A stretch of 64,000 bases of DNA from Posidoniimonas polymericola (GTDB taxonomy: Bacteria; Planctomycetota; Planctomycetia; Pirellulales; Lacipirellulaceae). The translations under genes and the position numbers were made by a program. Numbering within the stretch: position 1 is the first letter of the stretch; each line of letters begins with the position of its first letter. The notes below the pieces were generated by a model, which saw nothing but the letters and a program-made list of their open reading frames with translations, made no database searches and had not been told where the DNA came from. This document shows, piece by piece, positions 1 through 7,651 of this stretch. The stretch spans positions 124,001 to 188,000 of the forward strand of contig NZ_SJPO01000001.1 of the NCBI RefSeq assembly GCF_007859935.1. Direction: 5' to 3'.

Positions 1-223
1 GCCACAATGCCAGCAGGCAGGCCACGCCGCCGATCACGAGGTACAGCAAACGCCGCTTGTGGTGCAGCGCAGCGATCTCCGGAACACGCGACGCCGTCTG
101 CTGCATCGCCGCGATAAGGTCATCCTCGACCAGCAGGTAGCGGATCTCCTGCGGCGGCTCGAGCTCAACCGCCGGGCCGGGCGTCCGCTCGGCCGGCGAC
201 GCGTAGGGGTTGGGCTCGCTCAT
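1..223 (-). CDS. Truncated membrane protein, N-terminal part
   Basis: The frame opens at ATG 221-223 on the minus strand and runs without a stop off the window edge, so only the first 74 residues are seen. It starts MSEPNPYASP, has a Pro/Glu-rich stretch to about residue 25, a short charged segment, then a basic HHKRR motif followed by a hydrophobic run (LLYLVIGGVACLLALW) that looks like a first membrane helix. The layout suits a cytoplasmic tail followed by a membrane protein. I do not recognise the family, and the missing C-terminus prevents a functional call. Confidence 0.6.
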   Translation of the reverse strand, partial: MSEPNPYASPAERTPGPAVELEPPQEIRYLLVEDDLIAAMQQTASRVPEIAALHHKRRLLYLVIGGVACLLALW

Positions 224-281
224 CGCAATTCCCGGGGGGTGCTATCGCCGCCGATTCTAGCACAGCCGCCGTAGTGCGCGA

Positions 282-368
282 GTTGAAAACGGGGACTGGC
301 TCGAAGCGGAGTGGGTGCTGGGCCTCTCGGTCGGCGTCCGATCCGCCGTGCCTGTCCCTGTTTTCAAC
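282..368. repeat. REP-like inverted repeat, unit 1
   Basis: The arms GTTGAAAACGGGGACTGGC (282-300) and GTGCCTGTCCCTGTTTTCAA (from 348) are near-perfect reverse complements separated by about 47 bp. The intergenic position and a second related unit right next to it suggest an extragenic palindromic (REP-type) element. No transposase is nearby. Confidence 0.65.
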
Positions 369-387
369 GGACCAGTAGCGTCCACCA

Positions 388-476
388 CTTGAAATGGGGA
401 CAGGCACACGACCGCCGCGACGCCGAATGCAGGGCGTCGGTTCGCTCGGCGGTCGAGAGCCAGTCCCCGTTTCAAG
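388..476. repeat. REP-like inverted repeat, unit 2
   Basis: The arms CTTGAAATGGGGACAGGCAC (388-407) and GCCAGTCCCCGTTTCAAG (459-476) form a second inverted repeat of the same family as the unit at 282-368, with the same GGGGAC(A/T)GGC core. Together the two fill most of the gap before the YprB-like gene. Apart from them I see nothing recognisable in 224-544. Confidence 0.65.
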
Positions 477-544
477 CTCCCGACCGGATGGGGTGCTTCG
501 TAGCCGGTATACGCTCGACTCGCCCGGGGCGGTACAATTTCGCC

Positions 545-1375
545 ATGCTCAGCGACTCGCTCCGCCAACGGCTCGAAGCCCTCAACCGCGACCGGCTGCC
601 TGCTGTGCCGGCGCGGCCAAGGCCAGTAGCTGCTCCTCCGCAACGCGCGGCGGAGCTAACGACACTTCATAGTCCTAGGGTTGAGGGCAGCGCTGCGATC
701 GAAGCCACCGAGTTCGGCGAGCACGCGCTGTACACGCTCCCAGTGGCTGAGCTCTGGCCCAAGGGGCCCGGACTCGTTGCGGGCCGATTGGAGCACCTGA
801 GCCAACAGCCGCTCGAAGGCGAGCTCGGCGAGCTGGTCCAGGCGATGCCGGGCCGGGTCGCGCTGCTCGACCTGGAGACCTGCGGCCTGTCTGGGGCGGC
901 GCTGTTCCTAGTCGGCCTGCTGCGGTGGGTCGACAATGAGCCGACGGTCGAGCTGCTGTTCGCCCGTAGCTACGCGGAGGAGGCCGCGGTGCTGGCCAGC
1001 CTGTGGCGCAGACTCAACGACATCGACGTGCTGGTCACCTTCAACGGCAAGAGTTTTGACTGGCCGATGGTGGTCGACCGCTCGCGGCGTTATCTGCTGC
1101 ACAAGAAGCTCGAGCTGCCGACGCCCCGGCATGTCGACATGCTGCACCACGCGCGGCGGAAGTACAAAGCGGTGCTGCCCGACTGCAAGCTGCAGACCAT
1201 CGAGAGCCAGGTCTGCCGCCGGCCCCGCGGGCCCGACATCCCCGGCAGCCAGATCCCCGCGGCGTACGACAACTATGTCCGCACCGGCCGCGACGACGAG
1301 ATGCGCCAAGTGCGGCAGCACAACGCGCTCGACTTAGTGACGCTGCTCGACATCACAATGCGCGTGGCAAGCTAA
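545..1375 (+). CDS. YprB-type RNase H-like exonuclease domain protein
   Basis: This 276-residue protein has the RNase_H_2/YprB fold of DEDD exonucleases. After a Pro/Ala-rich N-terminus it shows LLDLETCGLSG (D109 and E111, first acidic pair), FNGKSFDWP (166-174, second Asp), HVDMLHHAR (from 196) and a C-terminal HNALDLVTLLDI carrying the last Asp. This set matches the family that trims nucleic acid 3' ends with two metal ions; the real substrate is unknown. The start at 545 was chosen because upstream in-frame codons run through the palindromic repeats. The gene stands alone and ends just before another palindromic repeat. Confidence 0.8.
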   Translation: MLSDSLRQRLEALNRDRLPAVPARPRPVAAPPQRAAELTTLHSPRVEGSAAIEATEFGEHALYTLPVAELWPKGPGLVAGRLEHLSQQPLEGELGELVQAMPGRVALLDLETCGLSGAALFLVGLLRWVDNEPTVELLFARSYAEEAAVLASLWRRLNDIDVLVTFNGKSFDWPMVVDRSRRYLLHKKLELPTPRHVDMLHHARRKYKAVLPDCKLQTIESQVCRRPRGPDIPGSQIPAAYDNYVRTGRDDEMRQVRQHNALDLVTLLDITMRVAS

Positions 1376-1378
1376 ATA

Positions 1379-1494
1379 CTCCCTCCCCCCATGGGGGAGG
1401 GTCGGGGTGGGGGCGCCCCGGCTATGGGAAAAGCGGTGGGGAACCTTGTACCTGGCTCACCCCCACCTTAATCCTCCCCCACAGGGGGAAGAGG
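1379..1494. repeat. GC-rich palindromic element, full-length copy
   Basis: The left half begins CTCCCTCCCCCCATGGGGGA and continues to GGGGTGGGGG. The right half runs CACCCCCACCTTAATCC and on to AGGGGGAAGAGG. The halves are roughly reverse complementary, with a 40 bp middle, and each half is itself a small hairpin. It fills the gap between the convergent YprB-like and NtrC-like genes, where it may also act in transcription ending. Related copies occur at about 3059, 4078 and 37631 and inside uvrA. Confidence 0.7.
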
Positions 1495-1501
1495 CAAGAC
1501 G

Positions 1502-2890
1502 CTACTTCCCGCGCGCCACGGCCTGGTCTTCCAACCCCAGCCGCTTCATCTTCTTGTAGAGCGTGGTGCGGTTGATGCCGAGCTCGTCGGCGGTCTGGTT
1601 GCGATTCCAGTCGTTCTTCTCGAGCACCTCGCGGATGATCTGACGCTCGGGGCCCTCGAGGGCCTCCTTGAGCGTCTTGCCGCTGAAGCTGGCGGGAGCC
1701 GACAACCCGCGGCCGACCCGCATGTCGGGCGGCAGGTCGGGGGCGTCGATGGTCTCGCTCTTGCCGAGCAGCGCCGAACGCTCGACCACGTTCTGCAGCT
1801 CACGCACGTTGCCGGGCCAGCCGTAGCTCTGCATCACGGCGATCGCGTCGTCGGTGAAGCCGGTGATGTTGCGGCCCGAGTCCTCGCAGACCTCCTTGAG
1901 GAACTTGTGGGCCAGCACCGGGATGTCGCTGACGCGGCCGCGCAAGGGCGGCAGCTCGATGTTGATCACGTTGATGCGGTAGTACAGGTCCTGGCGGAAC
2001 GAACCCTCGGCGACGTTCTTCGCCAGGTCCTCGTTGGTCGCCAAAATTACCCGCACGTCGACGTTGTGGGTCTCGCTGCCGCCGACCGGCTCGAAGGCCA
2101 GCTCCTGCAGCACCCGCAGCAGCTTGACCTGCATCGCCGGTGTGGCGGTGCCGATCTCGTCGAGGAAGATCGTGCCGCCGTCGGCCTGCAGGAACTTGCC
2201 GGACTTGTTCGCGGTCGCGCCCGTGAACGCGCCGGCGACGTGGCCGAACAGCTCGCTCTCCAGCAGGTTCTCGGGCAGGGCGCCGCACGCCACCTCGACA
2301 AACGGGCCGTTCGCGCGGCCGCTGCGGCGGTGGATCGCCCGGGCGATCAGGCTCTTGCCGGTGCCGCTCTCGCCGGTCACCAGCACCGTGGCGCGGGTGT
2401 CGGCGATGCTCTCGACCATGTCGAACACCTTGACCATCCGCGGGTCCGTGCCGACGACGCCGCTGAGGCCGTACTTCTTCTCGAGCTCGGCCTTCAGCGA
2501 GTTGTTCTCTTCGACCACCTTCCGCTGCGACAACGCCCGCTCGATCGACATCAGCAGCTCGTCGTCCATGAGCGGCTTGGTGAGGTAGTCGAACGCGCCG
2601 GCGCGGACCGCCTCGATCGCGGCGTCGGGCGTGCCGTAGCCGGTCAGCAGGATGACCTGCGTCTGCGGCCAGCGGCGGAGCGACTGCTCCAAGAGATCAA
2701 AGCCATCGCCGTCCCGCAGGCGGATGTCCGACAACAGCAGGTCGTAGTGGTCGCCGCCGAGCGCCTCGAGCGCGTCGCCGTAGCCGTCGGCCGTGTCGAG
2801 GTCCAGGCCCTGGTCTCGCAGCCAGTCGGCCATCGATTCAAGGACCTGACGGTCGTCGTCAACCAGGAGCAGCTTAGGGGCAGCGGGCAT
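1502..2890 (-). CDS. NtrC-family sigma-54-dependent response regulator
   Basis: This 462-residue protein has the three classical parts of an NtrC/ZraR activator. The receiver domain (1-120) has the acidic pocket DDD 11-13, phosphoacceptor D55 in LLLSDIRL and the Lys of YLTKP near 105. The AAA+ domain has Walker A GESGTGKS (173-180), the sigma-54 contact loop GAFTGA (220-225) and Walker B IFLDE (241-245). The C-terminal Fis-type helix-turn-helix is [19 protein letters not shown]. It should remodel sigma-54 RNA polymerase after phosphorylation. No histidine kinase lies beside it, so its partner is elsewhere. The start has no clear Shine-Dalgarno sequence, but the conserved receiver begins right after it. 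Confidence 0.93.
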   Translation of the reverse strand: MPAAPKLLLVDDDRQVLESMADWLRDQGLDLDTADGYGDALEALGGDHYDLLLSDIRLRDGDGFDLLEQSLRRWPQTQVILLTGYGTPDAAIEAVRAGAFDYLTKPLMDDELLMSIERALSQRKVVEENNSLKAELEKKYGLSGVVGTDPRMVKVFDMVESIADTRATVLVTGESGTGKSLIARAIHRRSGRANGPFVEVACGALPENLLESELFGHVAGAFTGATANKSGKFLQADGGTIFLDEIGTATPAMQVKLLRVLQELAFEPVGGSETHNVDVRVILATNEDLAKNVAEGSFRQDLYYRINVINIELPPLRGRVSDIPVLAHKFLKEVCEDSGRNITGFTDDAIAVMQSYGWPGNVRELQNVVERSALLGKSETIDAPDLPPDMRVGRGLSAPASFSGKTLKEALEGPERQIIREVLEKNDWNRNQTADELGINRTTLYKKMKRLGLEDQAVARGK

Positions 2891-3058
2891 AGCGGGCGCA
2901 CGGGGCAGGGCGTTTCAGGCGGGGGGCAGGCACACCGTGCCCACCCGTTCGCTGCAAAAGTAGGTCACGCCTGAGCCCGTGCGATGAGAAAAAGCGACAG
3001 CGTCGCCTCGGAGCAGCGCAGTCAGGGTGCCGGTTGCGCCGGTTGTGCCGCGAGTGAA

Positions 3059-3097
3059 CTCCCTCCCCCTCCGGGGGAGAGCCGGGGTGGGGGTGAA
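3059..3097. repeat. GC-rich palindromic element, half copy
   Basis: CTCCCTCCCCCTCCGGGGGA followed by GCCGGGGTGGGGG matches one half of the element at 1379-1494. It lies alone in the 2891-3339 gap, about 175 bp upstream of the promoter for the membrane protein/XRE pair. Confidence 0.6.
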
Positions 3098-3263
3098 GTG
3101 GAGAGAGCTCCCCCCAGCAGCACCGCCCTAGCCGGCGGGCTACGCCCCGCCGGATGCCCTGGTGGGCGGTTGCACGACAAGAGCACGTTCCCTGGCGCTC
3201 CCGGCGATGCGTATCGCGCCGGCTACTGACATCGCACGCTTGTTCCCTCCGGCATCCAGTGAC

Positions 3264-3300
3264 AAATAAACTTGACACAATGCCGTGTAAGGTTTATTTT
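3264..3300 (+). promoter_or_regulatory. Sigma-70 promoter inside a perfect 8-bp inverted repeat
   Basis: TTGACA (3272-3277) is followed after exactly 17 bp by TATTTT (3295-3300), a near-consensus housekeeping promoter 40 bp before the start codon at 3340. AAATAAAC (3264-3271) and GTTTATTT (3292-3299) are perfect reverse complements that embrace the -35 and overlap the -10. A second smaller dyad, TGTAA/TTACA, lies inside. This is the layout expected of an operator for a small repressor, most simply the XRE protein encoded second in the operon. Confidence 0.7.
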
Positions 3301-3339
3301 ACATTGCCGTTGACCAAACTTCAGAAACGGAGGCGCCCC

Positions 3340-3750
3340 ATGAACGCCGGCGAAAAAATTGCTTGGGCCGAATTGGTTATCAGTCTGACCGCGTTGGTCG
3401 CTGCGTTCGCGCTCTACCCCTGGCTGGGCGACGGGGCCGCGGGGGCGTTTGGTTTGCTCGGCCTGTTGGGGGGCTGCGTGATCTTCACGCGTGGCCGCGG
3501 GACGGCGGTGGTATTCGACGAGCGGGACACCGAGATCCACCAACGCGGGCTGCGGATCGGCGTCTTCACCGGCTGGATGGTCGGCTTCATGGGGCTGGTC
3601 GCCGTGGTGCTATGGTGCGTCTCGCGCACGCTGGCCACCGCCCCAGTAGTGTGGCTAGTGTGGCTTGTCTGGCTGCAGATCTCGCTTTGTTACGCGGTGA
3701 AAGGCCTCGTCGAGGTGCGTTGCTACCGCGGGGCAGAGCATGCCTCGTAA
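3340..3750 (+). CDS. Four-helix membrane protein, partner of XRE regulator
   Basis: This 136-residue protein has four hydrophobic segments (about 8-28, 30-50, 75-97, 103-123) and a conserved-looking cytoplasmic loop [16 protein letters not shown] between the second and third. The ERDERxxxI-like loop resembles DUF2178-type membrane proteins, which often sit beside a small XRE regulator. A good Shine-Dalgarno (ACGGAGG) precedes ATG 3340, which decides the start against longer in-frame options. It overlaps the following regulator gene by 11 bp, so the two are translationally coupled. The function is unknown; a membrane stress or transport role is only a guess. Confidence 0.8.
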   Translation: MNAGEKIAWAELVISLTALVAAFALYPWLGDGAAGAFGLLGLLGGCVIFTRGRGTAVVFDERDTEIHQRGLRIGVFTGWMVGFMGLVAVVLWCVSRTLATAPVVWLVWLVWLQISLCYAVKGLVEVRCYRGAEHAS

Positions 3751-3964
3751 GTCCGAGCCCCACCTGCAAAACCGCGTGCGGGAGCTCCGCAGCGACGTCG
3801 CCGCGATGACGCAGCAGCAACTGGCCGACGCGGTCGGCGTAACGCGGCAGACCATCGTCGCGCTCGAGAAGGGCGCCTACACCCCGTCGCTGGCGCTAGC
3901 GATCCGCATCGCGCGGCTGTTCAACGAGCCCACCGACACGGTGTTCTACCTGGATGAGACGTAG
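3740..3964 (+). CDS. Small XRE-family transcriptional regulator
   Basis: This 74-residue protein is almost entirely one Cro/C1-type helix-turn-helix: [20 protein letters not shown], then [19 protein letters not shown] and [13 protein letters not shown]. It resembles the stand-alone YgzD/YozG-like regulators that control a neighbouring membrane protein gene. It starts inside the last codons of the membrane protein gene and has no promoter of its own. Autoregulation through the inverted repeat at 3264-3299 is likely but inferred. Confidence 0.88.
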   Translation: MPRKSEPHLQNRVRELRSDVAAMTQQQLADAVGVTRQTIVALEKGAYTPSLALAIRIARLFNEPTDTVFYLDET

Positions 3965-4077
3965 GCGTTGGCAAAGCGAGCAGCCGATGGATTACATCCA
4001 TCGGAAGCCCCGGTGTGCGGTTGCTCGGCAGGATCGCGTCCCCCTATTGAGACACCAATGGCGGAGCAACCAGCGGG

Positions 4078-4118
4078 GCGCCCCCACCCCGGCCCTCCCC
4101 CAAAGGGGGAGGGAGCTT
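4078..4118. repeat. GC-rich palindromic element, half copy
   Basis: GCGCCCCCACCCCGGCCCTC followed by CCCCAAAGGGGGAGGGAG is the reverse orientation of the half element at 3059. It abuts the stop codon of the recombinase gene and sits between that gene and the convergent XRE regulator. Confidence 0.6.
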
Positions 4119-5019
4119 AAGCTCGCGCTCTTGGGTGCGCCTTCAGGTACGCCGCCCGCAGGTTCGCGGTGCTGACGTGCGTGTAGATCTGGGTGGTGAC
4201 CAGGCTCTTGTGGCCGAGCAGCTCCTGGACGCTGCGGATGTCGGCCCCGCGGTCCAGCAGGTGCGTCGCGAAGCTGTGCCGCAGCGTGTGGGGGCTGGTC
4301 CGCGTGTCGAGGCCGCACTGCTTGATGTACTTCTCGAGCATCCGCGCGACGCTGCGGGTGGTGATGCGGCGGCCGAACTTGTTGGTGAATACCGGCGCGG
4401 TCGGGCCGGGCGGGTCCTTCGGCGAGAGCTGCCGCGCGTCGAGCCACACGCCGAGCGCGTCCAGCGCGAACGATCCCAGCGGCGCGAAGCGTTCCTTCTT
4501 CCCCTTGCCGCGGACGCGGACCACGCCCTGCTCGCGGTCGAGGTCGCCGTCGGACATGCCGACCAGCTCGCTGACACGCAGCCCGGCCGAGTAGAGGGTC
4601 TCGAGGATGGCGCGGTCGCGCTTGCCGGCGGGCGTCTCGGCCGGCGGGGCGGTCAGCAGGCGGCCGACCTCTTCGCTCGACAGGAAGTGCGGCAGCTTGC
4701 GGCTCTTGCGTGGGTTGCGGAGCGGCGTCGCCGGGTTCTTGCTGACCCACTGCTCACGCTGGCCGTAGCGGAAGAAGCTGCGGATGCTCGACAGCTTCCT
4801 GGAGATCGAGGTCTTGGCGTAGCCGGCGTCGTGCATCGCCGAGACAAACCCGCGGAGCTCGAGCGTCGTGATCGAGGCCGGCTCCGGCGTCGCGCCGCTC
4901 TCGTCGGCCAGGTACTCGGCCAGGCTCGCCAGGTCCTCCCGGTAGCCCTTGATGGTGTGCTCCGACGCGCCCCGCTCGGACTCGAGGTGCCTGAGGAATT
5001 GTCCGGTCTGGCGTCGCAT
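4117..5019 (-). CDS. Tyrosine recombinase, XerC/XerD type
   Basis: This 300-residue protein matches the size of XerC/XerD. The N-terminal SAM-like core-binding domain (1-105) includes SERGASEHTIKGYREDL. The catalytic domain keeps all active residues: R148 in LYSAGLRVSELV, K172 or K174 in RGKGKKER, H244 and R247 in HTLRHSF, H270 in LLGHKSL and the nucleophile Y279 in QIYTH. It probably resolves chromosome dimers at dif, although no dif site was recognised here and no phage genes surround it. ATG 5017-5019 gives the family's normal N-terminus; the longer frame upstream crosses a hairpin repeat. Confidence 0.92.
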   Translation of the reverse strand: MRRQTGQFLRHLESERGASEHTIKGYREDLASLAEYLADESGATPEPASITTLELRGFVSAMHDAGYAKTSISRKLSSIRSFFRYGQREQWVSKNPATPLRNPRKSRKLPHFLSSEEVGRLLTAPPAETPAGKRDRAILETLYSAGLRVSELVGMSDGDLDREQGVVRVRGKGKKERFAPLGSFALDALGVWLDARQLSPKDPPGPTAPVFTNKFGRRITTRSVARMLEKYIKQCGLDTRTSPHTLRHSFATHLLDRGADIRSVQELLGHKSLVTTQIYTHVSTANLRAAYLKAHPRARA

Positions 5020-5122
5020 GGGCGTTGGCCGCGGGGCAGAAGGGGGAGTCGGCTTCCGTTGACGGTACCTATTGAATCGTCGGCAGAGCAAGCCCGATAG
5101 CACTATCTGGAGTAGCCCGGCC

Positions 5123-5152
5123 GGGTGGCACGCCCTTGCCGGGGCGTGCCAC
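5123..5152. repeat. Perfect 12-bp hairpin
   Basis: GGTGGCACGCCC and GGGCGTGCCACC pair perfectly around a 5-6 base loop. The hairpin lies upstream of the recombinase gene, next to a terminator, and has no T-tract of its own. It looks like another short palindromic element. Confidence 0.6.
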
Positions 5153-5172
5153 CCGAGCACCTACCCGCCCCG

Positions 5173-5205
5173 GAAAAGAAAAAAGGCCCGCCGGGCGGAC
5201 CTTTT
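5173..5205 (-). terminator. Rho-independent terminator
   Basis: On the minus strand GGTCCGCCCGGCGGGCC forms a stem followed by TTTTTTCTTTTCC. It lies about 40 bp beyond the stop codon of the small gene at 5246-5473 and separates it from the recombinase gene. Confidence 0.75.
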
Positions 5206-5245
5206 CTCTGTCGTCGATTGTTGGCGTCGTTTCGGCGCCGGCCGG

Positions 5246-5473
5246 TCAGTCGACCAGCGGGTTGGCGACCCGGTTCCGCTGCTTGCCGGTGCGCGACTCG
5301 CTGCGGATCTTGCGGCTCAGGACCGCGGCGTCGTACCACGAGAAGCTCAGCTCGGGGTTCGACGCCTGGCGTCCCAGCGCACGCAGCGCGGCCGCCTGTT
5401 GGGTGTCGTCGTACAGCAGGATGTAGCGCTCTTTGCCTTTGACGAGGGCGAGCACATTCACGTCGTCGTTCAT
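5246..5473 (-). CDS. Small conserved-looking hypothetical protein
   Basis: This 75-residue soluble protein begins MNDDVNVLALVKGKERYILL and ends with a basic tail (SRKIRSESRTGKQRNRV). A GGAGG sequence ends 7 nt before ATG 5473, while the ATG five codons upstream has none, so the shorter start is preferred. The charged, helix-rich sequence with a DDTQQAAALRALGRQ segment looks genuinely coding, and a terminator follows it. I do not recognise a family, and there is no cysteine, signal peptide or membrane segment. Confidence 0.72.
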   Translation of the reverse strand: MNDDVNVLALVKGKERYILLYDDTQQAAALRALGRQASNPELSFSWYDAAVLSRKIRSESRTGKQRNRVANPLVD

Positions 5474-5632
5474 ATCGGGGGCCTCCATGCAGCCGCGGGC
5501 GGGGGGAGCGAAGCGTCGCGCGGGGTGGGCGATAGCACCGCGAGCAGAGCCGTCGGCCGTTAGGCGGGGGCAGGGTCCATTGCCCCGGGCGCAGCTGCTC
5601 GCCGGCTACTGCCGGACGCATCTAGAGGGGGA

Positions 5633-6772
5633 CTATCGGCTCTCCGACCAGCGACGCACCACTCGGCTTTCTCCTCCGCCGCCACGCGCGGTCAGCATCT
5701 CTGCGATGTGCAGGTGCGCGCAGAACCGGATGAAGTCGTCACTCCGCTGAAGATAAGCCTGCCAACCGCCGAAGCGGGCGTCGTCCCGAAAGTCGACGTA
5801 ACTAGCAAGCGCGGCGGTGAACTCGGGGTCGTGCCCGTGATAAACCTTCGTGTGCGTCATAACCGGACGGTCACTCGGCACACAAGCGGGCCGCACCGGC
5901 GACGGGCAGGGCGGCATGAAGCCCCGCGCGTCGGGCCAATCCGGTGGGAACATGCCGGCGGCGCCGGCTGTGTCGGCTGTTGCAGTCGTGCCCGGCGTTA
6001 GGGTTGTAGCCCCGTCTGGCAGCGGCGCCTCGTATGCTGTCACCTTGACGTCGTCTTCTGCGGCGTCGTCTTGTTGCGCGTCGGCGGGGTCGCTGGTCGG
6101 GGCCGGCGCAGTCGGTGTGAGCGAGGGGAACAGGCCGGGCGGCATCGGCGCCAGCTCGCCGGGCGTCGGCGGGCCGTGCAGCGGCAGGCTCTCGACTGGG
6201 CAGTCGGGCGTCTGGGTGGCGAGCTGCTCACGGGCGAGCGCCATCTCGGCCTCGAACACCAGCGACTCCGGGATGTACTCCTCCTCCGGCGTGCCCCAGG
6301 GCAGGCCGTAGCCGGCGGGGATCGGGTGGAAGCCGGCGTTGGCCGAGTACCACTCTACCCGCATGCCGCACCGCGGCGGGTAGTAGGGGTCGAAGTCGGT
6401 CACCGCGCCGACCACCACGGCGTCGACGCCGAGGTGCTGGGCGAGCCGCCGCGCGTCGGCGGCCGCTTCTTCGGGGTGGCGGAACAGGCCGAGCTGGATG
6501 ATCGCGTTCTCGGTCACGCCGAGCGGCACGACCTCAAACCCGCGGACCGACTGCAGCTCGGCGAAGTACGCCATGGCGAACTGCACGCCGTCGACGGTCG
6601 GCTCGTCGCTGAGGTTGATGAACGGGGTCACCGCCACGCGGCTGAGCTGCGGGAACGGGTTGTGGACCAGCGGCTGGACCGACACCTCGGGCAGCAGGAA
6701 CTGGCAGCCCGACGACAGCACGCAGGTGCACGCCAGCACAAGAGAGAGCAGGATTGCCGGGCCGCGGTTCAT
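5633..6772 (-). CDS. Large secreted lipoprotein, CsgG/GNA1162-like
   Basis: The 379-residue protein begins with a lipoprotein signal, MNRGPAILLSLVLACTCVLS, with lipobox LSSGC (Cys 23). The segment after it (SRVAVTPFINLSDEPTVDG and HLGVDAVVVGAVTDFDPYYP) resembles the CsgG/GNA1162 fold, in which the name of a requested activity is built from ageing lipoprotein parts of secretion systems. About 170 residues of low-complexity Pro/Ala/Asp linker follow, then a short C-terminal region with YHGHDPEFTAALASYVDFRD and HIAEMLTARGG. It is probably anchored in a membrane and active outside the cytoplasm. The role is unknown. Confidence 0.75.
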   Translation of the reverse strand: MNRGPAILLSLVLACTCVLSSGCQFLLPEVSVQPLVHNPFPQLSRVAVTPFINLSDEPTVDGVQFAMAYFAELQSVRGFEVVPLGVTENAIIQLGLFRHPEEAAADARRLAQHLGVDAVVVGAVTDFDPYYPPRCGMRVEWYSANAGFHPIPAGYGLPWGTPEEEYIPESLVFEAEMALAREQLATQTPDCPVESLPLHGPPTPGELAPMPPGLFPSLTPTAPAPTSDPADAQQDDAAEDDVKVTAYEAPLPDGATTLTPGTTATADTAGAAGMFPPDWPDARGFMPPCPSPVRPACVPSDRPVMTHTKVYHGHDPEFTAALASYVDFRDDARFGGWQAYLQRSDDFIRFCAHLHIAEMLTARGGGGESRVVRRWSESR

Positions 6773-6968
6773 AAGAGTCGGTGATAGCTAGCGGCCCCCC
6801 TGCTAGCAAACCAGGCGCGTTGGCGATCTGGCTTCCTCGGTGTAATCGGCGCAGGCGGCACAGTCGCTTGAGCCGAAAAAGCAATCAATCCCGAACCGCG
6901 ACTGTCAGGGGGCGACCAGCGGCGCCCGCTAGCCGACCGGACGCTCCCGGACGGTCGCGGTTCTGTAC
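6773..6968. other. Short gap upstream of lipoprotein gene
   Basis: This 196 bp gap contains two GCTAGC palindromes close together (from about 6788 and 6802). It presumably holds the lipoprotein gene's promoter, but no clear -35/-10 pair stands out. Confidence 0.3.
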
Positions 6969-7607
6969 CTACTCCGCGGGACGAACCGTGAGCCCGAAGA
7001 GCGGCGCCAGATCAACGAGCTGGCTGGCGTCGACGGTCGCCTTCTTGAGCATCGGAGGTTCGAGCAACGCCCCGGCCAAGTGAGTGCCGCGGAGATCGAG
7101 GCCGGTCTGCTGGCAGCCTGCGAAGCGGGCGCCCCGCAGGTCGCACCCGCGGAACGTCACATTTGTCAGCACGACCTGCTGGAAGTCGGCCTCGCGGAGG
7201 TCGCACTTGTCGAAGACGCAGCTGCGCAGCTTGGCGCCCAGCACCGCGGCCAGGTTCAGCTTGCAGCCGGTGAAGCGGACCTCGCTCAGGTTGGCGTCGA
7301 TCAACTGCAGGCCGGTGGCGCGGCACTTGACCAGGTCCGACTTAGAGACGCGCGTCTTCACCCACCGGCCATTGGCCAGGTTGCAGGCGTCGAGGCGGCA
7401 CTCGTGCAGCTCGACCCCCTCGAGCCGTTTCGCGGTGAGGTCGCAGCGGGCAAGCAGGCACTCCTCCAGCGAGGCCTGCTTGAGCGGAGCGGCGCCCCAA
7501 GCATCATCCTCAAACCGCGCCGCCGAGTAGTCCTCGCCGCCGGTCAGGTCGGCCAGGCTGCCTGGTGCGAGCTCGTTAAAGGATTGAGTGGCGCCGCAGG
7601 TTGGCAT
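6969..7607 (-). CDS. Pentapeptide-repeat protein
   Basis: This 212-residue protein is built from repeats of the A(D/N)LXX type, for example DLREADFQQVVL, CDLRGARFAGCQ and LDLRGTHLAG, spread from about residue 45 to 190. Such sequences fold as a right-handed square beta helix. It also has an unusual number of cysteines (RCDL, ECRL, GCKL, GCDL, GCQQ) at equivalent positions in the repeats. Some family members mimic DNA and protect gyrase, but nothing here proves that role. It has no signal peptide and is probably cytoplasmic. Confidence 0.85.
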   Translation of the reverse strand: MPTCGATQSFNELAPGSLADLTGGEDYSAARFEDDAWGAAPLKQASLEECLLARCDLTAKRLEGVELHECRLDACNLANGRWVKTRVSKSDLVKCRATGLQLIDANLSEVRFTGCKLNLAAVLGAKLRSCVFDKCDLREADFQQVVLTNVTFRGCDLRGARFAGCQQTGLDLRGTHLAGALLEPPMLKKATVDASQLVDLAPLFGLTVRPAE

Positions 7608-7651
7608 GGTTGGGGTAGGCCAGAGAATTGTGCTGTCGTGGTGAGCGTCCG

